DNA from: CAYNUJ01 sp964573255
Lineage (GTDB): Bacteria > Bacteroidota > Ignavibacteria > Ignavibacteriales > Melioribacteraceae
Direction: 5' to 3'
Length of the DNA stretch: 41,494 bases
Assembly: GCA_964573255.1 (NCBI GenBank)
Contig: CAZNJB010000027.1
Coordinates: 1 to 41,494, forward strand
A model generated the notes under the pieces. That model worked only from the letters and a program-made list of their open reading frames with translations. It searched no databases and was not told the DNA's origin. The translations under genes were made by a program, and so were the position numbers. The stretch's first letter is position 1, and the number at the start of each line of letters is the position of its first letter. Positions 16,940-25,926 of this stretch are shown piece after piece.

Positions 16940-18376
16940 ATGAAAACAATAAAAAATATAGTTCTTTTACTCTTCGCAGCTACAGTACTCTATGCCCAAG
17001 GCGGTGGATCTAGCGGATTAGTTGATGCAAGAGCAACCGCTATGGGTAGGACCTATACTGCAAATTCGCGAGGAGTTTTTACATTTGGTATTAACCCGGC
17101 TAACTTAGCTATGCCGACAGAAAACGATTTTGAGTTGTCGATAATACTTTCACCATTTCCCAATCTTAATTTTGGTGTTGGAAATGATTTTATGAATCTT
17201 GAGAATTTTAATTATTTCTTTGGTGGAGTTCAGGAAAACGGACAAACGGTTGGTAGATTGCTAAACGATCAAGATAAGCAAGATTTTCTCAATCTATTTT
17301 CCGATGGCAATGAATTAAGAACCGGTTTTAACGTAAATCTATTATCTTTTACATATAATGCCGGCAAAGATATTGGTGCATTTGGATTTTCTATGCAGGA
17401 CAGATTTGGATTCAGTGTTGCAATTCCTATTGGTTTATTCGAATTTGGATTGTACGGAAATGAAATTGGGAAAACCTATAATTTTAATGATCTAGACTTA
17501 AAAGCCTCATATTTGAGAACTTTTAATTTAAGTTATGCAAGAGACATTACGGATTTAATTCCACAAGATATATTTAAGAGAATAACAGCGGGAGTCAATT
17601 TTAAATTAGTACAAGGATTGGCTTATGTTTCTGTCGATCACGTAACGGCTACAGTTACAACTAATGCAGACCATAGTATTGTTATGAATAACGATTCTCA
17701 AGTTAATATTGCAGTATCATCCGACTATGGAATTGAATGGGATTTCGACAGTACTACAACAAAAACAAGTAATTTTAGTCCATTCCCTTCTCCTGCGGGT
17801 AGTGGTTTTGGATTTGATATCGGTTTCTCCGCTGAATTGGACGATGTTTGGTCTTTTGGTTTGGCTTTAACCGATATAGGTAGTGTGAATTGGGACGGAG
17901 AAATCGTTCAATATTCATCGAGCGGTTCCTTTACTCTTACCAAACCCGATTCAACTCAATTCGATTCACTCGGCAATGCATTTACCGGAGAGGGATCTTA
18001 CGGGGATCCATTCAAAACAAATTTACCTTCTGCTCTGCGTTTAGGGGCAGCATTCCGTTTGGATAAATTCCTCAATGGTGAGTTTCCCGGTCAAATGCTT
18101 GTAGTTGCCGATTTAAATCAAGGATTTAATAATGAACCCGGTAATTCAACCACACCAAGATTTTCTTTAGGATTTGAATGGCGACCTGCAGATTGGTTCC
18201 CAATCCGCTCCGGATGGTCTTTTGGTGGAATTGATGGATTTAGCTGGGGATTCGGTTTCGGTTTTGATACTGGCTTCCTGGATATTGATTTAGCTACTTC
18301 AGATTTTCAAAGCATACTCTCAGGAAATAATGCTAAAAAAATCGGTGTGGCTTTAGCTTCTAGATGGAAATTTTAA
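16940..18376 (+). CDS. Predicted outer-membrane beta-barrel protein (DUF5723-like)
   Basis: A 478-residue exported protein with a signal peptide ending LYAQG. The opening of the mature part, DARATAMGRTYTA followed by GINPANLAM, is the pattern seen in DUF5723/PorV-like barrels of this phylum. The rest is rich in Gly, Phe and Asn with alternating strands. The C-terminus KIGVALASRWKF ends in an aromatic residue, as outer-membrane barrels usually do. AAAGGAG lies upstream of the start. It forms a two-gene unit with the preceding lipoprotein and ends at a terminator. The transported substrate, if any, is unknown. Confidence 0.75.
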   Translation: MKTIKNIVLLLFAATVLYAQGGGSSGLVDARATAMGRTYTANSRGVFTFGINPANLAMPTENDFELSIILSPFPNLNFGVGNDFMNLENFNYFFGGVQENGQTVGRLLNDQDKQDFLNLFSDGNELRTGFNVNLLSFTYNAGKDIGAFGFSMQDRFGFSVAIPIGLFEFGLYGNEIGKTYNFNDLDLKASYLRTFNLSYARDITDLIPQDIFKRITAGVNFKLVQGLAYVSVDHVTATVTTNADHSIVMNNDSQVNIAVSSDYGIEWDFDSTTTKTSNFSPFPSPAGSGFGFDIGFSAELDDVWSFGLALTDIGSVNWDGEIVQYSSSGSFTLTKPDSTQFDSLGNAFTGEGSYGDPFKTNLPSALRLGAAFRLDKFLNGEFPGQMLVVADLNQGFNNEPGNSTTPRFSLGFEWRPADWFPIRSGWSFGGIDGFSWGFGFGFDTGFLDIDLATSDFQSILSGNNAKKIGVALASRWKF

Positions 18377-18394
18377 ATAGCTGATTTCCTATTT

Positions 18395-18433
18395 ACCCCT
18401 TTCATCTAATTTGTGGTGAAAGGGGTTTTTTTA
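18395..18433 (+). terminator. Intrinsic terminator after the barrel gene
   Basis: Stem ACCCCTTTCA (18395-18404) / TGAAAGGGGT (18417-18426) with a 12-base loop, followed by a T run. Confidence 0.88.
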
Positions 18434-18616
18434 TTTTAAAAATATCTTATAACTATCTTATTGTAACTAGTGAAGGTTTTAACATTTACTGTAGATTTAA
18501 TAAATAATGATCATAGAATTAATTGCCAAGTAGTTGGATAGTTCTGATTCTATTGTAGATGTCAGTTAACTGAAGGCACTTACCTGAGGTGGAGGTTCTT
18601 TTTAATTGGAATAAAA

Positions 18617-19705
18617 TTATTTTCTTACTCTTATCAAATTACCTATCGCAAGAATCAAAAATAAAATATTAGCTGCCCAAGCTGTGAGTATTGGATCTAA
18701 AACCCCATTCTTACCGAACGCCTGACTTATTTTCATAAAAACCAGATAAAGAAAAGTTATCAATAAACTAATTCCAAACTGTATAGCAAGTCCGCCTTTT
18801 CTTTTATTAACAGAAAGCGGAACGCCAAAGAAAACAACAATTAAAGCTGCAAATGCGAAGGCAATTCTGGAGTGATATTCAATTTCAATTCGTGTAGGGT
18901 CATTCCCGGTTCTTTTTTGTTCGGCAGAATATTCTTTCAATTCGGATAACGTTAACTCTGAAGGAATTAGCTGTTTTTTTAGAATATCAGCAGGTTTAAA
19001 ACTTAAATCAGAGATTCTAAAGGTATCAACTTTTTCGACCGTAATATTTTTATCTTCAAAATGACGAATTATCGCTCGTGTAAGAACCCAATTAGCTGAT
19101 GACGAATCGTAAAACATTCTCGGTGAATCTATGCGTCTCACCATTTTAGTGTGGTCATCTTTCGAGAAGTCCTGAATAATTACGTCTGATGCAGTTCGTC
19201 TTCTGTGATCGAAAAATTGAATTGTTACTATGCGTGTTTCAGAATCTTGGAAATTTATTCTTCTCCCAATCGAAACGATATTCTTTCTCATATACTCTTG
19301 TTCGATGGAAATTTTATGTCTGTTTGCTGTGGGAACTATATATCCACCAAAATAAATTGCGGCTAAGCTTATGATGAATCCTGTTATTATGAAGGGCATA
19401 ATGTATCTGTAAATACTAATTCCGCTGGATTTCATAGCCGTCAATTCATTCTGGTTACTCATCTTACCGGTTGTAAATAATCCTGCTAAAAGAACCGATA
19501 CCGGCAGCATCAAACGTATTATTTCCGGTATGAATACAAAATAGTATTCCCAAATAATTTTCGTGGGTACTTTTTCTCTTATGAAATTATCGATGTGCTC
19601 CATAAAGTCTATAAGTACAAAGACTAATATGAAAGCAATTAACCCGAAAAGAGTTGTTTGCAGAAATTGTTTAACCAAATATTTATCGATTTTTTTAAGA
19701 ATCAT
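18617..19705 (-). CDS. LPS export permease LptG/LptF family (YjgP/YjgQ), second copy
   Basis: Inner-membrane permease of the LPS exporter LptB2FG, of normal length (362 residues). Membrane helices are visible near residues 13-34, 55-80, 100-125 and three more after about 270 (FAFAALIVVFFGVPL, a second, and one near the C-terminus). The jellyroll-type periplasmic domain lies between. The GVPLSVNKRKGGLA segment is typical of YjgP/YjgQ proteins. It overlaps the upstream permease gene by 11 bases, so both are co-translated. Which one is LptF and which LptG cannot be settled by eye; the LptB ATPase is not in the window. Confidence 0.9.
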   Translation of the reverse strand: MILKKIDKYLVKQFLQTTLFGLIAFILVFVLIDFMEHIDNFIREKVPTKIIWEYYFVFIPEIIRLMLPVSVLLAGLFTTGKMSNQNELTAMKSSGISIYRYIMPFIITGFIISLAAIYFGGYIVPTANRHKISIEQEYMRKNIVSIGRRINFQDSETRIVTIQFFDHRRRTASDVIIQDFSKDDHTKMVRRIDSPRMFYDSSSANWVLTRAIIRHFEDKNITVEKVDTFRISDLSFKPADILKKQLIPSELTLSELKEYSAEQKRTGNDPTRIEIEYHSRIAFAFAALIVVFFGVPLSVNKRKGGLAIQFGISLLITFLYLVFMKISQAFGKNGVLDPILTAWAANILFLILAIGNLIRVRK

Positions 19706-21050
19706 TACGCCAGCTTTTAGGAGTGAATTTTTTGAGGAAATCGAAATTTAGTGAAATTCTTTCCTTTGTTGCGCGGATTGTGAACAGAATGCCCAAGGTT
19801 CCCAATACAATATTTGCGCTCCAAATTCCCCAGAAAGGAGAAAGCATTCCATTGTCGGAGAGTTTTTCACCAGACATCAAAAATGCCCAATAAATTAGAA
19901 AGAAAATTAAACTTGCCGTTGCTGCAATTCCCAATCCGCCCTTGCGGGTCATAGTCCCTAAAGGTGCACCGATTAAAATAAATACGAGGCAGGCAACTGG
20001 CAGCGCATATTTTTTGTGAATCTCTACTAAAAAACGGTTAATTTCTCTCTTGTTATAAGCAAGACTCGTTAAGTCGGAGATTATTCCGTTCTTAGCTAAA
20101 TTCAATTTATTTTTAACCCGGATATACGCTAATGAGCTGTCCTTAAGCTTTCTGCGGAATTCTCTATCAAACATCCTGTTCACAAAAGAGAATAATTTTT
20201 CTTGGTTAGTTTCAAATTTGGAGATTAATTTCTTGCGAATTTTTCTTAAACTGTCAACAATTACTTGCATTTCTGCTGCACCTAATTCTCTATCACCCCG
20301 CTGCTGATCGAACGAACTCTGTTTGAATGAAAAGTTTTCTGCCTCCATTGCCAAGCGGTGTTTCTCAAATTTCATTCTACGGTAAACATCACGCTGCATC
20401 CTCACCGATTGATGTATTTCGCCATCGTATAAGTCCATTATTAATTTTGATTGATCCTTTGAAAAATAGATATTTCCCGATTTAGCAGTAATGATATTTA
20501 TTTTTTGCGGGTCAGAATAATCGTAAATTGTAATATCTTTTAATTTATTTGATTTTGGATCAACTTCCTTGGCAAGTATTGAATGATCCCTTACTTCGTT
20601 GGAAAATACCCCCGGGACTAAAGATAAAGTTGGTTTTTTTTGAGAAATATCTTGTAATAAAATTCGTGCCGCATGATTTGCATTAGGATAAACATGATTA
20701 TTGAACAATACTAATCCGTAAGTTAAAACCAATGCCGCTAAAAAAGGTGCTATCATCATTCTATATAGACTTACTCCTGATGATTTCAATACAGCTACTT
20801 CGTTGTTCTGAGCCATAGAACCGAAAGCCATTAAAGTAGTTACCAATACGGACATTGGAATAACAAGCACTACCATCCAAGCTAAATTATAGGATATTAA
20901 TTTTAAGATTACCCAAAAACCCAAGCCTTTGCCAACCAATTTATCGGCAAACTTCATTAAATATTGAAGAAGAAATACCGATATAAGAGTAAAGGATGAA
21001 AAAATAAATGGCATTGCGTGAGTCTTTAATATGTATCTATCAATTAACAT
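19695..21050 (-). CDS. LPS export permease LptF/LptG family (YjgP/YjgQ), first copy, with enlarged periplasmic domain
   Basis: Partner permease of the LptB2FG exporter. The N-terminal helices and the family segment GAPLGTMTRKGGLG near the C-terminal helices are clear. At 451 residues it is about 85 longer than typical LptF/LptG. The extra length sits between about residues 215 and 330, a charged, probably helical insertion (for example FVNRMFDREFRRKLKDSS) within the periplasmic part. It is transcribed first, overlapping the second permease gene. It is divergent from the M20 peptidase gene across a 125-base gap. Confidence 0.88.
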   Translation of the reverse strand: MLIDRYILKTHAMPFIFSSFTLISVFLLQYLMKFADKLVGKGLGFWVILKLISYNLAWMVVLVIPMSVLVTTLMAFGSMAQNNEVAVLKSSGVSLYRMMIAPFLAALVLTYGLVLFNNHVYPNANHAARILLQDISQKKPTLSLVPGVFSNEVRDHSILAKEVDPKSNKLKDITIYDYSDPQKINIITAKSGNIYFSKDQSKLIMDLYDGEIHQSVRMQRDVYRRMKFEKHRLAMEAENFSFKQSSFDQQRGDRELGAAEMQVIVDSLRKIRKKLISKFETNQEKLFSFVNRMFDREFRRKLKDSSLAYIRVKNKLNLAKNGIISDLTSLAYNKREINRFLVEIHKKYALPVACLVFILIGAPLGTMTRKGGLGIAATASLIFFLIYWAFLMSGEKLSDNGMLSPFWGIWSANIVLGTLGILFTIRATKERISLNFDFLKKFTPKSWRNDS

Positions 21051-21175
21051 TATAAATTTTATAACCTGCTTACCAGTGAATTATTAAGAAAGTTCAAGTT
21101 TTATTATCTTATATAGCTAATTTAAAGAAAGTTCTAATTATTTTTTATTTAAATGATTATTTTCTGAGGTTCAAA

Positions 21176-22549
21176 GTGGAAAAAGTTCTAAATTTCATCA
21201 GTGAAAACAAAGAAAACTATATTGAACAATTAAAAGATTATTTAAGAATACCAAGCATAAGTACAATGCCAGAACATAAACAAGATATGCTGGCTTGTGC
21301 TAAATTTGTAGTTAACCAGCTTAAAGAGGCAGGGGTTAAGAAAACTAAAATTTATAAAACTAAAGGTCATCCCATTGTTTACGGTGAATGGATTTCTTCT
21401 TCTAAAAAACCTACAGTTTTAGTTTACGGTCATTATGATGTTCAACCTGTTGATCCGATAGAGCTTTGGGATAATCCGCCGTTCGAGCCGGTGATTAAGG
21501 ACGGTAAAATTTATGCTCGCGGCGCCAACGATAATAAAGGACAAAATTTTGTTCATATTAAAGGTGTAGAAGCATATAAAAAAACAATCGGAGAACTCCC
21601 TGTAAATATTAAATTTTTAATTGAAGGGGAAGAGGAAATAGGAAGCGGAAATTTAGAACAATTTTTGAAAGAAAATAAAAAACTGTTAAAATGTGATGCA
21701 GTTTTAATTTCGGATACAAGCTTGTTTGCGCCCGGCGTTCCTACAATTAATTATGGTTTACGCGGATTATGTTATATGGAAGTTGAAGTAACCGGTCCGA
21801 ATAGAGATTTACATTCCGGCAGTTTTGGCGGTGCCGTAGCCAATCCTATTAACGTACTTGCCGATATGATTTCGAAACTTCATGATTCAAAAGGAAAAGT
21901 AACCATTCCAAATTTTTACAAAGACGTAGTTAAATTAACAAAGAAAGAGAAGGAAAATTTTAAAGCCCTTAAATTTTCCGATCGGAAATTAGCCAAGGAA
22001 CTTGAAGTAAAAGAATTGTATGGCGAAAAAGGATATTCAACTTTAGAAAGACTTTGGACAAGACCTACTTTAGATTGTAACGGAATAGTAGGCGGCTTTA
22101 CCGGACAAGGAGCAAAAACCGTATTGCCGTCAAAGGCTTTAGCAAAAATAAGCATGAGATTAGTTCCTAATCAAGATCCGGTAAAAATAGCGAAGGAATT
22201 TACAAAGTATATAAAGAGTATTGCTCCAAAGAGCGTAAAGGTAAAAGTAACGGATATGCATGGAGCTTATCCTGTTGCAATTCCATTAAACGATAAGGCT
22301 ATTGAAGCGGCTTCAAAAGCGGTCAGTAAAGCATTCGGTAAAAAGACTGTCTTTACTCGCGAAGGTGGTTCAATTCCTATTGTTGTTGAGTTTGTGAAAC
22401 AATTGAATGCTCCTGCTGTATTAATGGGGTTGGGGCTCGATACTGATAATATACATTCACCTAATGAACATTTTAGCCTCGATTCATTCGAAAAAGGAAT
22501 ATACAGTTCTGTTTATTTCTTCGATGAATTTGCAAAAATGAGTAAATAA
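21176..22549 (+). CDS. M20-family metallopeptidase (dipeptidase)
   Basis: Zinc-dependent M20 peptidase (ArgE/DapE/CPG2 group), probably a cytoplasmic dipeptidase, since no signal peptide is present. Metal and catalytic residues are visible: H86 and D88 in YGHYDVQP, D119 in RGANDNKG, the Glu cluster EGEEEIGS (150-157), an Asp in SDTS, and His in IHSPNEHF near the end. Residues about 200-340 form the dimerisation/lid domain, containing NYGLRGLCYMEVEV. The start is GTG 21176 with TGAGGT upstream. The 457-residue length is normal. The exact substrate cannot be deduced. Confidence 0.9.
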   Translation: MEKVLNFISENKENYIEQLKDYLRIPSISTMPEHKQDMLACAKFVVNQLKEAGVKKTKIYKTKGHPIVYGEWISSSKKPTVLVYGHYDVQPVDPIELWDNPPFEPVIKDGKIYARGANDNKGQNFVHIKGVEAYKKTIGELPVNIKFLIEGEEEIGSGNLEQFLKENKKLLKCDAVLISDTSLFAPGVPTINYGLRGLCYMEVEVTGPNRDLHSGSFGGAVANPINVLADMISKLHDSKGKVTIPNFYKDVVKLTKKEKENFKALKFSDRKLAKELEVKELYGEKGYSTLERLWTRPTLDCNGIVGGFTGQGAKTVLPSKALAKISMRLVPNQDPVKIAKEFTKYIKSIAPKSVKVKVTDMHGAYPVAIPLNDKAIEAASKAVSKAFGKKTVFTREGGSIPIVVEFVKQLNAPAVLMGLGLDTDNIHSPNEHFSLDSFEKGIYSSVYFFDEFAKMSK

Positions 22550-22568
22550 TTTCTCTATGGAGGTGGAG

Positions 22569-23417
22569 ATGGAAAAGATTAAATCAATATTAATTATATT
22601 GACGATAATCATCGGAGTTATTTCTTGCGGTGGAGGAGAAAAAGATGCCGGAACTGCCGAAGATAAACCCGAGTTGTCCGCCTCTAAAGAACGCGATATT
22701 CGTGAATATAATCTGCAGGTTCAAAGAGACCAGCAGAAACACAGGAAACCATGTGATGTAATTGCATTGAAGGAATATATTCTCGAAAATTATGAACCGG
22801 GAACATTCTTGGTAGAGTTCGATAAGACCTACACATATTCACTACCAAAGCCTGCGGTTCTCGAATATAGAAAGAACGGAAATTTCATTTTTGCTGTGAT
22901 AGCAAAGTCAAAAAAAGGGGAGCGCGCAATTGAAACCAAAAATATTGTCGGTTATGAATCCAGTTTTATCAATTTGGATTCGACAAAACTGGGAACGGCA
23001 TTTATTTACTTAACTTGTTTCGAATGTAAGGATAATCAATTCGAAAGATTATGGGAAGCCGAAGTTCCTATTCATGGTGGTTTTAATTCGATGAAAATGA
23101 AAAAATGGCGCGCTAAAAATATTTTATATTTAGAACTTAATTTCGAAGCGGGCATTATTTCCGGTCATAGAAATTATAATTATTTCTTGATTGACGGAAT
23201 AAGAAACAAACCGCATTTATTGGAAACTTATGAAGGGATTGCATATAAACGTACGCTTGCTAATGTGAATGATGATAAGTATCCTGACTATTACGAATAT
23301 AGATTTATTGATTCTATTGATTACGTACGCTTGATCGATTCTATTCCCTTCTATTGGAGTGAGAAGAAACAGCTTTATATCACGAATGTTAGTAAAAAAT
23401 GGTGGAGAAAATATTAA
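22569..23417 (+). CDS. Lipoprotein of unknown function
   Basis: Exported lipoprotein of 282 residues from ATG 22569. The frame is open from ATG 22557, but that codon would sit inside its own GGAGGTGGAG ribosome-binding site, so the later start is preferred. The signal has MEKIKSILIILTII and a lipobox VISC, followed by a GGGE spacer. The mature part contains a segment resembling a secreted beta-rich protein (VGYESSFINLDSTK, ERLWEAEVPIHGGFNS), with no motif I can name. It lies 19 bases after the M20 gene and nine bases before the YgfZ-like gene, so it is probably in the same transcript. Confidence 0.75.
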   Translation: MEKIKSILIILTIIIGVISCGGGEKDAGTAEDKPELSASKERDIREYNLQVQRDQQKHRKPCDVIALKEYILENYEPGTFLVEFDKTYTYSLPKPAVLEYRKNGNFIFAVIAKSKKGERAIETKNIVGYESSFINLDSTKLGTAFIYLTCFECKDNQFERLWEAEVPIHGGFNSMKMKKWRAKNILYLELNFEAGIISGHRNYNYFLIDGIRNKPHLLETYEGIAYKRTLANVNDDKYPDYYEYRFIDSIDYVRLIDSIPFYWSEKKQLYITNVSKKWWRKY

Positions 23418-23426
23418 AGGATAGTT

Positions 23427-24503
23427 ATGTTCATTAGTGATCAATATATACATTTATTTGATACTTTAAGAAGTATCTTTGAAAACATTCGTTATTCGGA
23501 TAAAAGAGAAATAATTTCTTTTACTGATTCCGAAGCCGAGTATGAAGCACTTACACACGGCGTAGGGTTAACTATTCATGACGCGGGAGTAGTTAGATTA
23601 AGCGGAAAAGATGTGAAAGATTATTTGCACCGCGTTTCATCGAATGATATAAATTCTCTTGAAGAGGAACATTACAAAGCAACTCTATTCTTGAATGATA
23701 AAGGGAAAATTCTGGATAGAACCAATATCCTGAATTTTGAAACTGATTTTCTTATGGTAGCCGGAGGTCATTTAAAAGATAAACTGATTCATTGGATTGA
23801 AAAATATATTATTACCGAAGATGTGGAATTGGAGGATATCTCCGAACAATATTTCTTAGTTAATATTTTCGGACCTCAGGCTGAAGGGTTTATTACACTT
23901 TATTACGGCGACAGAACGGAAGAATTTGAATCAAGACGATTTGTCCTTGATTCTATCGAGGGTATTGATTCCATTCTCTATAAAGATTATTTGAATAACT
24001 ATTACTTTTTTTCCGTATTAATAAACTCAAAAAGTTTACTCGATTTCTGCAAGTTTATTAGAGAAAGTCATTCGGTTTTTGATGTACGGTTTGCCGGATC
24101 TGAAGCTTTCGAAATATTCAGGGTTGAAAAAGGTATTCCATTTTATCCAAATGAAATTAACGATGATTTCAATCCTTACGACTTGAATATGTTGACAGAA
24201 GTTAGTTTTAATAAGGGATGTTATATCGGTCAGGAGGTAGTTGCTCGGCTGGATACATATTCCGGTGGAAGAAGAAAATTATCCGGATTTTGTTTTGAAG
24301 GAGAACTGCCTGATGTTCCGGTTCAGGTCTTTAATTCGACCAAGGAAAATATGGGGGTAATTACGAGTTGTGTCCATTCAAAATTACTTGAGCATCCAAT
24401 TGGTATAGGACCATTAAAAGAGAAAGTTGATGTTGAGAATTCAACTTTATATTTAGAAGACGGAAGGGAAATTAAAATAGAAAGTTTACCTTTTAGAGTA
24501 TGA
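23427..24503 (+). CDS. YgfZ/GcvT-like folate-binding protein
   Basis: Member of the GcvT/YgfZ aminomethyltransferase-like family. The YgfZ signature KGCYIGQEVVARLDTYS is present near residue 265, with the preceding GVGLTIHDAGVVRLSGKDVKDYL opening of the folate-binding fold. YgfZ proteins help maintain or repair Fe-S enzymes with tetrahydrofolate (family knowledge). At 358 residues it is longer than GcvT-only fragments and matches YgfZ. Its stop overlaps the start of the adenosyltransferase gene (ATGA), implying coupling. Function as GcvT itself is unlikely because of the KGCYxGQE motif. Confidence 0.88.
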   Translation: MFISDQYIHLFDTLRSIFENIRYSDKREIISFTDSEAEYEALTHGVGLTIHDAGVVRLSGKDVKDYLHRVSSNDINSLEEEHYKATLFLNDKGKILDRTNILNFETDFLMVAGGHLKDKLIHWIEKYIITEDVELEDISEQYFLVNIFGPQAEGFITLYYGDRTEEFESRRFVLDSIEGIDSILYKDYLNNYYFFSVLINSKSLLDFCKFIRESHSVFDVRFAGSEAFEIFRVEKGIPFYPNEINDDFNPYDLNMLTEVSFNKGCYIGQEVVARLDTYSGGRRKLSGFCFEGELPDVPVQVFNSTKENMGVITSCVHSKLLEHPIGIGPLKEKVDVENSTLYLEDGREIKIESLPFRV

Positions 24504-25042
24504 AAATATATACAAAAACAGGCGACGGCGGACAGACGTCTTTATTCGGCGGAAAGCGAGTCGATAAGGATGATGATAGAATCAATGCTTATGGTACGGT
24601 TGATGAATTAAATTCTGTGCTGGGGATAGCGGTTAGCTTCTCGGAATCGGATGAGATTAAATCGGTTCTAAAAAAAATTCAGAATGATCTTTTTACTGTC
24701 GGAGCGGATCTTTCGACTCCGTTGGAGAATAAAAAAGTGAAAGTGCAGCGAACTTCCCCTGAAATGGTATCTGCGCTTGAGAATTATATTGATGAATATA
24801 ATGAGAAATTACCTCCGTTAAGAAATTTTATTCTTCCGGGCGGGGGAAGTCCGGCGGCATATCTTCATTTTGCTAGAACCGTATGCAGAAGAGCCGAAAG
24901 GGAAGTAACAGCATTGAGCAAGAAAGAGGAAATAGGTAAGGAAGTAATAAAGTACCTTAATCGATTATCCGATTTACTATTTGTCCTCGCCCGATTTGAA
25001 AATTTTAATTCCGGTATTCCCGATATTGACTGGGAACAGTAA
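24500..25042 (+). CDS. PduO-type cob(I)alamin adenosyltransferase
   Basis: Transfers the 5'-deoxyadenosyl group from ATP to cob(I)alamin to make adenosylcobalamin. The N-terminal nucleotide-binding motif TGDGGQTSLFGGKRVDKDD, the DRINAYGTVDELNS helix, and FILPGGGSPAAYLHFARTVC followed by RRAERE are all family hallmarks. The length of 180 residues is normal. The start ATG overlaps the stop of the YgfZ-like gene by four bases. The tmRNA promoter is embedded in the last 17 bases of this gene and just beyond. Confidence 0.95.
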   Translation: MKIYTKTGDGGQTSLFGGKRVDKDDDRINAYGTVDELNSVLGIAVSFSESDEIKSVLKKIQNDLFTVGADLSTPLENKKVKVQRTSPEMVSALENYIDEYNEKLPPLRNFILPGGGSPAAYLHFARTVCRRAEREVTALSKKEEIGKEVIKYLNRLSDLLFVLARFENFNSGIPDIDWEQ

Positions 25043-25056
25043 TAGACTTATTTTTG
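25026..25056 (+). promoter_or_regulatory. Predicted tmRNA promoter
   Basis: TTG (25026-25028), 20 bases, then TATTTTTG (25049-25056), an exact TAnnTTTG match at the spacing of Bacteroidetes promoters. Transcription would start near 25063, about 24 bases before mature tmRNA. It overlaps the 3' end of the adenosyltransferase gene. Confidence 0.6.
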
Positions 25057-25086
25057 CATTCCCCATTTAAAATCCCTTGAATTATT

Positions 25087-25438
25087 GGGGGTGAAATTGG
25101 TTTCGACGGGGTTACTAAGTTCTTTGAACTGCGCACCGTGTTCCCGCAGACACGTAAAACGGCGGAAAAAAAATAACTGGCGAATATAATTACGCCCTCG
25201 CTGCGTAAATAAGACGCAGCCGTTCTCCATATCCTTTCGCATCGGGATTTGGAAGAACGCCGTTTGATGCGATAGCCGAGCCGAGAGCCTGAGTAGGCGA
25301 AGCGAAACTTTTTATCAGGCTGGTCAAGTTAAATCCAGTTTGCCGGAGTTAACTTGGCGAGATTCAAAAGGCAAACTATGTGTGTAGACGTTCACTGAAC
25401 GGTAATTTCGGACGCGGGTTCGACTCCCGCCACCTCCA
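25087..25438 (+). ncRNA. ssrA: Transfer-messenger RNA (tmRNA)
   Basis: tmRNA rescues stalled ribosomes and tags their products for degradation. The 5' end GGGGGTG pairs with CACCTCC (25431-25437) to form the acceptor stem, followed by discriminator A25438; the CCA tail is not encoded. The universal start, GTGAAATTGGTTTCGACGGG, is present at 25090-25109. The T-arm GCGGG-TTCGACT-CCCGC is at 25414-25430. The tag frame follows TAACT: GGC GAA TAT AAT TAC GCC CTC GCT GCG TAA (25179-25208), reading GEYNYALAA, similar to Bacteroidetes tags. The one-piece (not permuted) form is 352 bases. A minus-strand open frame across its 5' half is not a gene. Confidence 0.97.
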
Positions 25439-25926
25439 CTCGGCTTCGTTTGAGCGCAGCGAAAACGGGGACTAACTTAATAAATACACCAAAATCAACT
25501 AAAATCAAAAGAAATATTTTCCTTCCTAGCAATAGTTTCACTCCTAATTTCTTAAAACCGAACAAAATTGTGTGAAAAATGTGTGAAATTTTAGGGTGAG
25601 GAATGATTGGTACTGTTTTGTGATAATTATTAAACTTCTTTTAACTAATACAAAACTCTTTTTCCTCTCAATATTTTGGCAAATCAATTAGAATAAAACT
25701 TTCTCCAATTTGGTGTAACTTTCCATCATTATTCTTACCCTCTTTATTTGGTTCCGGATTTCTTTACTATGTACTTGCTAAATAACCTTCCTTGAATTCG
25801 GATTCTTCAATTACTTAGGATTGCTTATTATTCTGATTCACTTTGAGAAATGAAAATTAATTAAAATAGTTTGGTCGAAATTTTAATTCGTTTTTTCATT
25901 TTGAATGAAAAAAATGATAAACAATT
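25439..25926. other. Gene-free AT-rich stretch after tmRNA
   Basis: No intact gene is seen. There is a weak inverted repeat just after tmRNA (CGTTT ... AAAACG, about 25447-25469) that might help end transcription. A direct repeat TGTGTGAAA occurs twice near 25570-25587. On the minus strand, 25763 down to 25668 stays open for 31 codons with a protein-like composition and no start codon, possibly a gene remnant. tmRNA 3' ends are common integration sites, but I see no integrase and no repeat of the tmRNA end within the window. Confidence 0.5.

Noticed and set aside
18434..18616. A small RNA or terminator in the gap between the convergent barrel and Lpt permease genes
   Set aside because: Only a short palindrome CAGTTAACTG (about 18557-18566) is visible; there is no promoter and no stable GC-rich hairpin with a T run for the minus strand.
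24440..24500. A cobalamin riboswitch ahead of the adenosyltransferase gene
   Set aside because: The gene overlaps the preceding coding region by four bases, leaving no leader for a riboswitch.
25048..25242. Minus-strand 64-codon open frame over the start of tmRNA
   Set aside because: The region is explained fully by the tmRNA promoter, acceptor stem and tag frame; the open frame is fortuitous.
25439..25926. An integrase gene or att duplication next to tmRNA
   Set aside because: I found no integrase-like reading frame and no second copy of the tmRNA 3' end in the window; only the gene-poor nature remains.
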